A stretch of DNA of 5,221 nt, taken from positions 1-5,221 of the forward strand of contig JAJZRT010000325.1 in assembly GCA_021802595.1 (NCBI GenBank), in the 5' to 3' direction. Position numbers and translations under genes: made by a program. Positions within the stretch are counted from its first letter, which is position 1. The number at the start of each line of letters is the position of its first letter. Below the pieces are notes generated by a model. That model was not told where the DNA came from and did not search any database. It saw only the letters and a list, made by a program, of their open reading frames with translations. Below, one piece after another: positions 1 to 5,221 of this stretch. The DNA is from Pseudomonadota bacterium (GTDB taxonomy: Bacteria > Pseudomonadota > Gammaproteobacteria > Burkholderiales > Thiobacillaceae).

Positions 1-334
1 GTCGGCGGTGTTCATGGTGCCGGCGCTGGGTCAGGGTCTGCTGATTTCCTCCTTGGCACGCAACCAGTTCCTGGCAGCGCAGATCGCGCTGTTCACGGGC
101 TTCCTGCCGGCTTTCATGCTGTCGGGCTTCCTGTACGAGATCGACGCGATGCCCGCACCGATCCGGGCCATCACCCGGGCGGTTCCGGCGCGCTACTTCG
201 TCGATTCGCTCAAGACAGTGTTCCTGGCCGGCGACATCTGGGCCGTCTTCCTGCCCAACCTGGCGGCCATGGCGGCGATCGGTGCGCTGTTCTTCGTCAT
301 CGCCAAGCGCGCCACGCGCAAAAACCTGGAGTGA
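1..334 (+). CDS. ABC-2 type transporter permease, C-terminal part (YbhS/YhhJ-like), 5' end outside window
   Basis: This is the last 110 codons of an inner-membrane permease of an ABC exporter; the first complete codon is at position 2 and the TGA stop at 332-334. The visible part has hydrophobic stretches at about residues 25-45 and 80-100 of the fragment. It also has the C-terminal signature of the ABC2_membrane family: a 'MLSGFLYEIDAMP' segment followed by 'PARYFVDSLKTVFLAG', and a basic tail (KRATRKNLE) that should lie in the cytoplasm. In YbhFSR-type systems two such permeases pair with one ATPase and an HlyD-like adaptor to move drugs or other hydrophobic compounds out of the cell. The next gene is a second permease of the same family only 4 nt downstream, which supports a heterodimer. 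The substrate cannot be told from the sequence. The gene is truncated only by the window edge; nothing suggests a pseudogene. Confidence 0.9.
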   Translation, partial: SAVFMVPALGQGLLISSLARNQFLAAQIALFTGFLPAFMLSGFLYEIDAMPAPIRAITRAVPARYFVDSLKTVFLAGDIWAVFLPNLAAMAAIGALFFVIAKRATRKNLE

Positions 335-338
335 ACCG

Positions 339-1457
339 ATGTTCTTCTCTGCATTCTCGTTCACCCGCCTGCGCGCCCAGTTCATCAAGGAAGTGCTGAG
401 CGTCCTGCGCGACCCGCGCAGCCGCATGGTGGTGTTCGTGCCGCCGATCCTGCAGTTGCTGGTGTTCGCCTTTGCCGCGACGCTGGAAGTGCGCAACGTC
501 GATATCGCCGTCTACGATCAGGATGCGGGGCGCTGGTCGCACGAGTTGGTACAGCGCCTGGACAGCGCCCGCTTCATCACCCACGTCCGGCATGTTGACA
601 GCCAGCAGCAGCTGCACGAACTGATCGATCGCGGCGAGGTGATCGCCGCGATCGCCATTCCGGTGGACTTCTCGCGCACCATTGCCACCGGTGACAGCGG
701 CCGCGCGCAGGTGCTGGTCGATGGCCGGCGCAGCAACTCGGGCCAAATCACTGTGGCCTATCTGTCCACCATCGCTGCTGAGGTCGGCGCTGAGGTCGTG
801 CCCGACGCGCAAGCGCCGACGCCGGTCGTCGTGCGCCACTGGTTCAATCCGAACCTGGTCTATCGCTGGTACATCGTGCCCGGCCTCACGGGCATCCTGG
901 CGCTGTTCAGTTCGCTGATGATCACTTCATTGTCGATTGCGCGCGAACGCGAGCTCGGCACCTTCGACCAATTGCTGGTGTCGCCCACCTCGACACCGGA
1001 AATCATCATTTCCAAGTCGCTGCCGGCGCTGGCCATCGGCACGCTGCTGGGCCTGTTCATGATCAGCGCCGGCGTCTTCCTGTTCGGCATTCCGTTCACG
1101 GGCTCGTTCGCGCTGCTGCTGGCCAGCCTGGTGCTGTTCATCGCCTCGGTGGTCGGCATCGGCCTGATGATTTCCGCCGTCAGCATGACGCAGCAGCAGG
1201 CCATCCTGGGCGCGTTCGCCGTCGGTATTCCGGCGGTGCTGATGTCCGGCTTTGCCACGCCTGTGGAAAACATGCCCGTCGTCCTGCAATGGCTGGCTCA
1301 GGCCATTCCGCTGACCCACTTCCTGATCATCGTCGAAGGCAGCTTTCTCAAGGCCATGCCGACCGGTGACATTCTCGCCAGCCTGTGGCCGCTGGCGGTC
1401 ATCTCCCTCGCCACGTTGACCATGGCCACCGTATTCGTCCGAGGACGCCTGCAATGA
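339..1457 (+). CDS. ABC-2 type transporter permease (YbhR-like), complete, 372 aa
   Basis: This is the second inner-membrane permease of the exporter. The layout is the ABC2_membrane_3 type: one N-terminal membrane helix (about residues 28-48), a large periplasmic domain (about 50-172, ending in WFNPN), then a cluster of helices at about 176-198, 226-250, 255-278, 288-306 and 350-367. The stretch 'ARERELGTFDQLLVSP' (201-216) is the conserved cytoplasmic loop after the second helix, expected to contact the ATPase. 'LMSGFATPVENMP' (301-313) matches the equivalent segment of the upstream permease, showing that the two are paralogues. I chose the ATG at 339 because GGAG at 328-331 lies 7 nt upstream and the gap to the previous stop is 4 nt; the open frame extends back to 282, but that would overlap the upstream gene. 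The stop overlaps the next start (ATGA). The length is normal for the family (about 370-380 aa). The substrate is unknown. Confidence 0.93.
   Translation: MFFSAFSFTRLRAQFIKEVLSVLRDPRSRMVVFVPPILQLLVFAFAATLEVRNVDIAVYDQDAGRWSHELVQRLDSARFITHVRHVDSQQQLHELIDRGEVIAAIAIPVDFSRTIATGDSGRAQVLVDGRRSNSGQITVAYLSTIAAEVGAEVVPDAQAPTPVVVRHWFNPNLVYRWYIVPGLTGILALFSSLMITSLSIARERELGTFDQLLVSPTSTPEIIISKSLPALAIGTLLGLFMISAGVFLFGIPFTGSFALLLASLVLFIASVVGIGLMISAVSMTQQQAILGAFAVGIPAVLMSGFATPVENMPVVLQWLAQAIPLTHFLIIVEGSFLKAMPTGDILASLWPLAVISLATLTMATVFVRGRLQ
626..654. repeat. Perfect 12-bp inverted repeat with 5-nt loop inside permease 2
   Basis: The left arm CGATCGCGGCGA (626-637) and right arm TCGCCGCGATCG (643-654) are exact reverse complements, separated by GGTGA (638-642). 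It lies in codons for residues 96-105 of the permease (IDRGEVIAAI), in the periplasmic domain. The right arm also contains most of the octamer palindrome GCGATCGC (648-655). No T-tract follows, so it does not look like an intrinsic terminator. Whether it has any role is unknown; codon constraints in GC-rich DNA could produce it by chance. Confidence 0.6.
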
Positions 1458-2992
1458 AATCCAAGACCCGCACACCCTTTCTTCGCGCAACCGCCACCGG
1501 CCTGACCCCTGGGCGCGTACGTCCCCTCGCGCTGGCACTGTCCTGCGTGCTGCTGACTGCCTGCGCAACCGTGGGCCCCGACTACCGCGAGCCACCGCCG
1601 GTCGACATCGGCAGCGGCTGGACTCTGCCGTTGGCAAGCGCATCCCAATCCGCAGACTTAAGCCAATGGTGGTCTGCACTGGATGATCCCGTCCTCGATC
1701 GCCTGATGGTCACGGCGCTGGCACAGAACCTGGATCTGCGCCAGGCTGCGGCACGCATCGATGAGGCGCGCGCCCTGCGCGATCGTGTGGCCGGCGAAGC
1801 ATTGCCCACCGCCGCCGCTGGCGCGAGCGTCAACCGGCGCCGTCAAAGCGAGAACGGCCCTTTGCCCGTAGGCTCCATCCCCGGTCTTGACGCCACGCAG
1901 ACCATCTACGACGCGGGCTTCGACGCGGCCTGGGAGGCCGACTTGTTCGGGGCCAAGCGGCGCGCCCTGGAAGGCGCCAGCGCCCGCCTGCAGGCGACCG
2001 AAGCCGAGGCACAGGGCGTACGCATGCGCATCGTGGCCGAGGTCGCGCGCACCTGGTTCAACGCCGTCGGCGCCCGCTATGAGTTGAACGCACAACAGGC
2101 CACGCTGGACACGCTGCAGCAGACTTGGGAGTTGGTGCGCCTGCGGCATGCGCTGGGCGACGCGTCGGCCGCCGATGTAGAGGCAGCGTACGCCCAATGG
2201 ACGGCAGTCAACGCGCTCATCCCGGATATCGAGGCGCGCCAGCGCGCCGCGGTGCTCAGCCTGGGCGTGCTGCTGGGCGCACCGCCGGAGCGGGAGTTGG
2301 CACTGCTTGATGGCCCCTTGGCGCCGAGCACGCTGCGGGCGCTGCCGGTGGGCGAGCGCGCCGACATGCTGCGCCGACGCCCCGACGTGCTGGCCGCAGA
2401 ACGACGCCTGGCGGCAAGTTCCGCCGACATCGGCGTGGCCACGGCCGAGCTGTTTCCCAAACTCTCCATCGGTGTGGGTGGCGGGTTCCAAGCGCTCAGT
2501 ACGGGCGATTGGTTCGATGCCTCCAGTGCGCGCTTCTCCATCCTGCCGATGATTTCCTGGCGCCTGTTCGACGGCGGCCGCGTGCGAGCCGAAATTCGGG
2601 CACGCGAGGCCGCCGAGCGCCAGGCCGCGCTGGCCTATGAGCAGGCCGTGTTAGCGGCCCTGGGCGACGCCGAACGCGCGCTGGTCGACTACCACAGCGG
2701 GCTGGATACTTTGGCGCGCCGCGGCATGTCACTGGATGCGGCGCGCACCAGCTACGGCCACGCCAGGACGCGCTACGCGGCAGGCGACATCGCGCTGGTC
2801 GAACTGCTGGCCGCCCAGCGCAGCCTGCACGAGGCCGAAACCGCAGCCGCGCGGGCACATACCAACGCCGCCGTGCAATTGGTGGCGCTGTACAAGGCCC
2901 TTGGTGGTGGCTGGGACGTATCCACGGCGGCACCGACCGCAACCCACCCGCTTCGTGGCGCTACCGCCCCCCTCGCGTTTTCAAGCCGTTGA
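1454..2992 (+). CDS. Outer-membrane factor lipoprotein, NodT/TolC family efflux channel, 512 aa
   Basis: This is the outer-membrane channel of a tripartite exporter. A basic n-region (K2, K4, R6, R11, R21, R23) and hydrophobic core (25-34) lead to the lipobox L34-T35-A36-C37; the residue after Cys is Ala, not Asp, which fits sorting to the outer membrane. The mature start (C37, then TVGPDYREPP) is the usual NodT opening. Two OEP repeats follow at about 75-270 and 305-485, with the family hallmarks 'RRPDVLAAERRLAASSADIG' (308-327), 'FPKLSIGVGGGF' (334-345), 'WRLFDGGRVRAEI' (369-381) and a terminal 'LYKALGGGW' (479-487). The last 25 residues form an Ala/Thr/Pro-rich tail beyond the usual end. 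The start codon overlaps the permease stop (ATGA, 1454-1457), with GAGG at 1441-1444 as a probable ribosome site, so the two are probably translationally coupled. Such proteins are often named 'RND efflux' components, but the neighbours here are ABC permeases. Confidence 0.93.
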   Translation: MKSKTRTPFLRATATGLTPGRVRPLALALSCVLLTACATVGPDYREPPPVDIGSGWTLPLASASQSADLSQWWSALDDPVLDRLMVTALAQNLDLRQAAARIDEARALRDRVAGEALPTAAAGASVNRRRQSENGPLPVGSIPGLDATQTIYDAGFDAAWEADLFGAKRRALEGASARLQATEAEAQGVRMRIVAEVARTWFNAVGARYELNAQQATLDTLQQTWELVRLRHALGDASAADVEAAYAQWTAVNALIPDIEARQRAAVLSLGVLLGAPPERELALLDGPLAPSTLRALPVGERADMLRRRPDVLAAERRLAASSADIGVATAELFPKLSIGVGGGFQALSTGDWFDASSARFSILPMISWRLFDGGRVRAEIRAREAAERQAALAYEQAVLAALGDAERALVDYHSGLDTLARRGMSLDAARTSYGHARTRYAAGDIALVELLAAQRSLHEAETAAARAHTNAAVQLVALYKALGGGWDVSTAAPTATHPLRGATAPLAFSSR

Positions 2993-3000
2993 CTCAACAC

Positions 3001-3006
3001 AAGGAG
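3001..3006 (+). promoter_or_regulatory. Strong Shine-Dalgarno AAGGAG deciding the start at 3013
   Basis: AAGGAG lies 6 nt before the ATG at 3013, a near-ideal arrangement and the strongest ribosome site in the window. It fixes the start of the small membrane protein at 3013 rather than at the in-frame TTG at 2989, which lies inside the end of the upstream gene. The other starts here rely on weaker sites or on overlapping stop codons. Confidence 0.85.
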
Positions 3007-3012
3007 ACCGTC

Positions 3013-3216
3013 ATGCAAATCAACGTTGGAAGTCTCGACCGCATTGTCCGCATCGTCGTCGGGCTGATTCTGCTCAGCTTGCCGTTGTGGCTGGACTCAC
3101 CCTGGCGGTGGCTGGGGCTCATCGGAATCATGCCACTCCTCACCGGCCTGGCAGGCCGCTGTCCTGGCTATCGCCTGCTCGGCCTCAGCACTTGCCCGAT
3201 GCGAAAACCCGAGTGA
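3013..3216 (+). CDS. Small DUF2892 / YgaP-like transmembrane protein, 67 aa
   Basis: This is a two-helix inner-membrane protein of the DUF2892 family, the membrane part found at the C-terminus of the rhodanese YgaP but here standing alone. The sequence follows the family pattern: N-terminal 'NVGSLDRIVRIVVG' (4-17), a first helix at about 11-27, a short loop with W31 and W33, a second helix at about 34-48 running into 'PLLTGLAGRCPGY' (41-53), and the C-terminal 'LLGLSTCP' (55-62). Cys50 and Cys61 are the two conserved cysteines and sit just after the second helix; a redox or sulfur/metal role is possible but not proven for stand-alone members. The complete length is typical for such proteins (about 60-75 aa). 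The AAGGAG at 3001 supports the start. It lies 20 nt after the efflux gene and 7 nt before the MBL-fold RNase gene, so it is probably co-transcribed with the latter. Confidence 0.88.
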   Translation: MQINVGSLDRIVRIVVGLILLSLPLWLDSPWRWLGLIGIMPLLTGLAGRCPGYRLLGLSTCPMRKPE

Positions 3217-3223
3217 ACGCCCT

Positions 3224-4633
3224 ATGAAACTCAGTTTTTTGGGCGCAGCCCGAGAAGTCACCGGATCGTGCTTTCTGGTCGAAGCGGCTAATGTCCGCTT
3301 CCTGGTCGATTGCGGCATGGTTCAAGGTGGGCGTATAGCAGCAGCACGCAACCACGAGCCGTTCGCGTTCGACCCGGCGTCCATTGACTTCGTCCTGCTG
3401 ACCCACGCCCACATCGACCACAGCGGGCTATTGCCCAAACTCACGCGCGCCGGGTTCAAGGGGTCCATCTACGCCACGCCAGCGACGGTTGATCTGCTCG
3501 GGGTGATGCTGCCCGATAGCGCTCACATCCAGGAAATCGATGCCAAGCGGGTTGCCAAGCGGCTCAAAGAAAAGACCGTGCCGCCACCCCTGTATACCCT
3601 GCAGGATGCACACGAATGCCTGCAGCAAGTACGAGGTATCGAATACGACCGGGAGTTCGCACCCCGCGTCGGGGTGCGCGCCCGCTTTCGTGATGCCGGA
3701 CACATCCTTGGTTCGGCCATCGTGGAAGTGTGGATTACCGAGTACGGTTACCCCACGAAGATCGTGTTCAGCGGCGATCTGGGTCAGCCGGGACGCCCCA
3801 TCCTGCGCGACCCGACACCCATTGAGGAAGCCGACATCCTCGTCATCGAGTCCACCTACGGTGACCGCCGGCACAAGGATTTTTCGGCGACCGAAGCGGA
3901 CATGATCGGCATCGTCGAGAAAACCCTGTTCGAGCGCGGCGGCAATGTCATCGTTCCGGCCTTTGCGGTCGGCCGAACCCAGGAGGTGCTCTACCACCTA
4001 CATCGTCTCACCTGCGAAGGGCGTCTGCAGCGTCCAATGGTGTTTGTCGATTCGCCGATGGCCACCGAGGCCACACGCATCACGCGTGAACATCTCGAAT
4101 TGTTCGACGAACAGGCGAAGCGGTTGGCCGGATGGCACGCGCGCGGCGAGAACCTCCCGTACCTGGATTTCACAGCGAGCGCTGAGGAGTCCATGGCGCT
4201 GAACCGGATTCGCTCCGGGGCCATCATTATTTCTGCCAGCGGCATGTGCGATGCGGGACGTATCCGGCACCACCTGCGCCACAACTTGCCACGCCGCGAA
4301 TGCAGCATCTTGTTTCCCGGTTTCCAGGCGCAGGGGACGCTTGGCCGGCGCCTGATCGAGGGGGCCGAACGTGTACGCATCTTCGGCGAGGACATCCCGG
4401 TACGTGCGGCGATCCACAGCGTGGACGGCCTCTCGGCGCATGCCGACCAGAAGGCGCTGCTGGATTGGGCCCGTGCTTTCATTCAAGCACCGGCGCAAAC
4501 CTTCGTGGTGCATGGGGAATCGTCGGCCGCGCAAACCTTCGCTGACCTCTTGCAGCAGCAACTCGGCTGGCAGGTCACGGTGCCCGAGTATGGCCATGCG
4601 CTGCGCTGGCCGGACTTTCTGGCGCACGAGTGA
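3224..4633 (+). CDS. MBL-fold / beta-CASP RNase, CPSF73-like (RNA-specific metallo-hydrolase), 469 aa
   Basis: This is a cytoplasmic zinc-dependent nuclease of the type related to eukaryotic CPSF73 and Thermus TTHA0252. The metallo-beta-lactamase domain (about 1-200 and again near the C-terminus) carries the HxHxDH motif H61-A-H63-I-D65-H66, the third-motif histidine H160 in 'DAGHILGSA', and D185 in 'FSGDLG'. The beta-CASP domain (about 209-390) begins with motif A, E209 in 'ESTYGDR', and contains 'SASGMCDAGRIRHH' (337-350). Motif B is H406 in 'GLSAHAD', and motif C is H430 in 'VVHGE', within the C-terminal RMMBL region. All metal-ligand positions are present, so it should be catalytically active. 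There is no KH domain, unlike the archaeal homologues. The length is normal for bacterial members (about 430-470). It starts 7 nt after the small membrane protein gene without a clear Shine-Dalgarno, and its stop overlaps the next start. RNA as the substrate is inferred from the family; the in vivo target is unknown. Confidence 0.95.
   Translation: MKLSFLGAAREVTGSCFLVEAANVRFLVDCGMVQGGRIAAARNHEPFAFDPASIDFVLLTHAHIDHSGLLPKLTRAGFKGSIYATPATVDLLGVMLPDSAHIQEIDAKRVAKRLKEKTVPPPLYTLQDAHECLQQVRGIEYDREFAPRVGVRARFRDAGHILGSAIVEVWITEYGYPTKIVFSGDLGQPGRPILRDPTPIEEADILVIESTYGDRRHKDFSATEADMIGIVEKTLFERGGNVIVPAFAVGRTQEVLYHLHRLTCEGRLQRPMVFVDSPMATEATRITREHLELFDEQAKRLAGWHARGENLPYLDFTASAEESMALNRIRSGAIIISASGMCDAGRIRHHLRHNLPRRECSILFPGFQAQGTLGRRLIEGAERVRIFGEDIPVRAAIHSVDGLSAHADQKALLDWARAFIQAPAQTFVVHGESSAAQTFADLLQQQLGWQVTVPEYGHALRWPDFLAHE
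3658..3678. repeat. Perfect 8-bp GC-rich inverted repeat inside the MBL RNase gene
   Basis: Arms CGCACCCC (3658-3665) and GGGGTGCG (3671-3678) are exact reverse complements around a 5-nt loop. They lie in codons for about residues 146-152 of the RNase (APRVGVR). No T-tract follows. It may be a chance result of GC-rich coding sequence. Confidence 0.45.
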
Positions 4634-4635
4634 TG
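4631..4635 (+). other. Stop/start overlap TGATG between the MBL RNase and LOG genes
   Basis: The TGA stop of the RNase (4631-4633) shares its last A with the ATG of the following gene (4633-4635). No good Shine-Dalgarno is present (only GAG at 4628-4630, too close), so translation of the second gene probably depends on re-initiation by ribosomes finishing the first. A GTG in frame at 4630 is a less likely alternative start. Confidence 0.75.
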
Positions 4636-5221
4636 AAGCCCGCAGAAGATCTCGATGAACGCCTGCGCGCCATCCGCGAGTCGCCAACGTACCGGCTTGC
4701 GTACGAAGACATCGAGCTGCTTGGCCAGGACGAACTGCGGCCGCTGCGACTACAGCTCGAACTGCTCAAGCCCGAGCGCATCCTGCACGAGCAAGGCATT
4801 CGCTCGACGGTAGTGGTCTTCGGCAGCGCACGCGTGAGCGATGCCGAGACGGCAGAAGCCCGTCTTGGCGTTCTGGAGCGTCAGGCGCTCGTCACTCCGG
4901 AGGATGTCGGGCTGCGGCAAGAGCTTGCGCGGGCCAATCGCCGGGTCGAACAGGCACGTCACTACGAGCAAGCGAGGCGTTTCTCGGGCCTTATTTCGGC
5001 GCGTTTCCAGCAGCAAAACCGCCGTGATTTCGTCGTCGTCACCGGGGGTGGGCCCGGCATCATGGAGGCCGCCAACCGCGGTGCTTTCGAGGTCGGCGCA
5101 CGTTCGATTGGCCTCAACATCACGCTGCCCCACGAACAGGCACCCAACCCCTACATGTGCCCGGATTTGGCGTTCCGATTCCACTATTTCGCGCTGCGCA
5201 AGATGCACTTCTTGTTGCACG
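4633..5221 (+). CDS. LOG-family Rossmann-fold protein (TIGR00730-like, 'lysine decarboxylase' annotation), N-terminal 196 aa, 3' end outside window
   Basis: This gene has an open frame to the window edge. The N-terminal 55 residues are charged and helical (DLDERLRAIRESPTY), followed by the first Rossmann strand and loop 'VVVFGSAR' (60-67). The nucleotide-binding motif 'TGGGPGIMEAANRGA' (137-151) and 'IGLNITLPHEQAPNPY' (159-174) follow, and the fragment ends in the conserved 'FALRKMHFLL' (186-195), whose R189-K190 pair is typical of the family. The diagnostic PGGxGTxxE motif would lie just downstream and cannot be checked. Family members are phosphoribohydrolases that release cytokinin-type bases or free nucleobases from nucleoside monophosphates; older 'lysine decarboxylase' names are wrong. 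Between FGSAR and HYEQARRFS (about 69-108) there is a helical insertion absent from the short plant/bacterial LOG type, so this belongs to a longer subfamily of uncertain substrate. It is coupled to the RNase gene by a TGATG overlap. Confidence 0.9.
   Translation, partial: MKPAEDLDERLRAIRESPTYRLAYEDIELLGQDELRPLRLQLELLKPERILHEQGIRSTVVVFGSARVSDAETAEARLGVLERQALVTPEDVGLRQELARANRRVEQARHYEQARRFSGLISARFQQQNRRDFVVVTGGGPGIMEAANRGAFEVGARSIGLNITLPHEQAPNPYMCPDLAFRFHYFALRKMHFLLH

Noticed and set aside
282..338. Upstream extension of the permease 2 frame
   Set aside because: It would overlap the previous permease by over 50 nt and has no ribosome site, while the ATG at 339 has GGAG 7 nt upstream.
648..655. 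GCGATCGC octamer identical to the cyanobacterial HIP1 palindrome
   Set aside because: It is a single copy in the window, and nothing else suggests a cyanobacterium; it is part of the longer inverted repeat.
927..1679. Long minus-strand open frame (250 codons) opposite permease 2 and the outer-membrane gene
   Set aside because: It translates to a low-complexity Arg/Gly/Gln/His-rich product with no domain and spans two real genes; it is a typical antisense shadow of GC-rich coding DNA.
1926..1940. CGGCCT/AGGCCG 6-bp stem with 3-nt loop in the outer-membrane gene
   Set aside because: It is short, inside coding sequence and without a T-tract; such stems are common by chance in GC-rich DNA.
1658..2491. 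Minus-strand open frame (277 codons) opposite the outer-membrane factor gene
   Set aside because: The opposite strand encodes a complete, well-conserved NodT protein; the antisense product has no recognisable features.
2989..2994. TTGACT resembling a -35 promoter box before the small membrane gene
   Set aside because: No acceptable -10 box lies about 17 nt downstream (CATGCA at 3012-3017, overlapping the start codon), and the hexamer overlaps the upstream stop codon.
2736..3227. Plus-strand open frame spanning the end of the outer-membrane gene and the small membrane gene
   Set aside because: It is in a different frame from both real genes, rich in Arg/Pro/Thr with no family resemblance, and would overlap them.
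3998..4687. Minus-strand open frame opposite the MBL RNase
   Set aside because: It lies wholly opposite conserved beta-CASP and RMMBL motifs and has no features of its own.
4750..5220. Minus-strand open frame opposite the LOG gene
   Set aside because: The plus strand carries the conserved LOG motifs over the same interval; the antisense frame is a shadow.

Overview
The window is GC-rich and fully coding on the + strand, with six tightly packed genes and no intergenic gap above about 20 bases. An outer-membrane lipoprotein with a lipobox shows a Gram-negative host. The GC-rich codon use and the protein families fit a beta- or gammaproteobacterium; I cannot name the genus.

Region 1 (1-2992) is the end of an ABC-type tripartite export operon. 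It holds the 3' end of one ABC-2 family permease, a complete second permease of the same family, and a NodT/TolC-like outer-membrane factor lipoprotein. This matches the YbhS/YbhR-type permease pair, whose usual partners (an HlyD-like periplasmic adaptor and an ATPase) would lie upstream, outside the window. The junctions are tight: 4 nt between the permeases, and an ATGA overlap between permease 2 and the outer-membrane gene.

Region 2 (3013-5221) follows after only 20 nt and starts with the one strong Shine-Dalgarno sequence (AAGGAG) in the window. It encodes a 67-residue two-helix membrane protein of the DUF2892/YgaP-TM type, a complete 469-residue metallo-beta-lactamase/beta-CASP RNase of the CPSF73-like type with all its metal-binding motifs, and the first 196 residues of a LOG-family Rossmann protein carrying a helical insertion. 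The last two overlap by one base (TGATG).

All six genes could be read from one transcript. Export and RNA/nucleotide metabolism have no obvious shared function, so the AAGGAG junction near 3000 may mark a boundary between two modules. I found no RNA gene, CRISPR array, insertion sequence, intergenic terminator or convincing promoter. The main non-coding curiosity is a perfect 12-bp inverted repeat inside permease 2. No clearly new system is visible; the most interesting items are the module junction, the insertion in the LOG protein and the intragenic hairpin.
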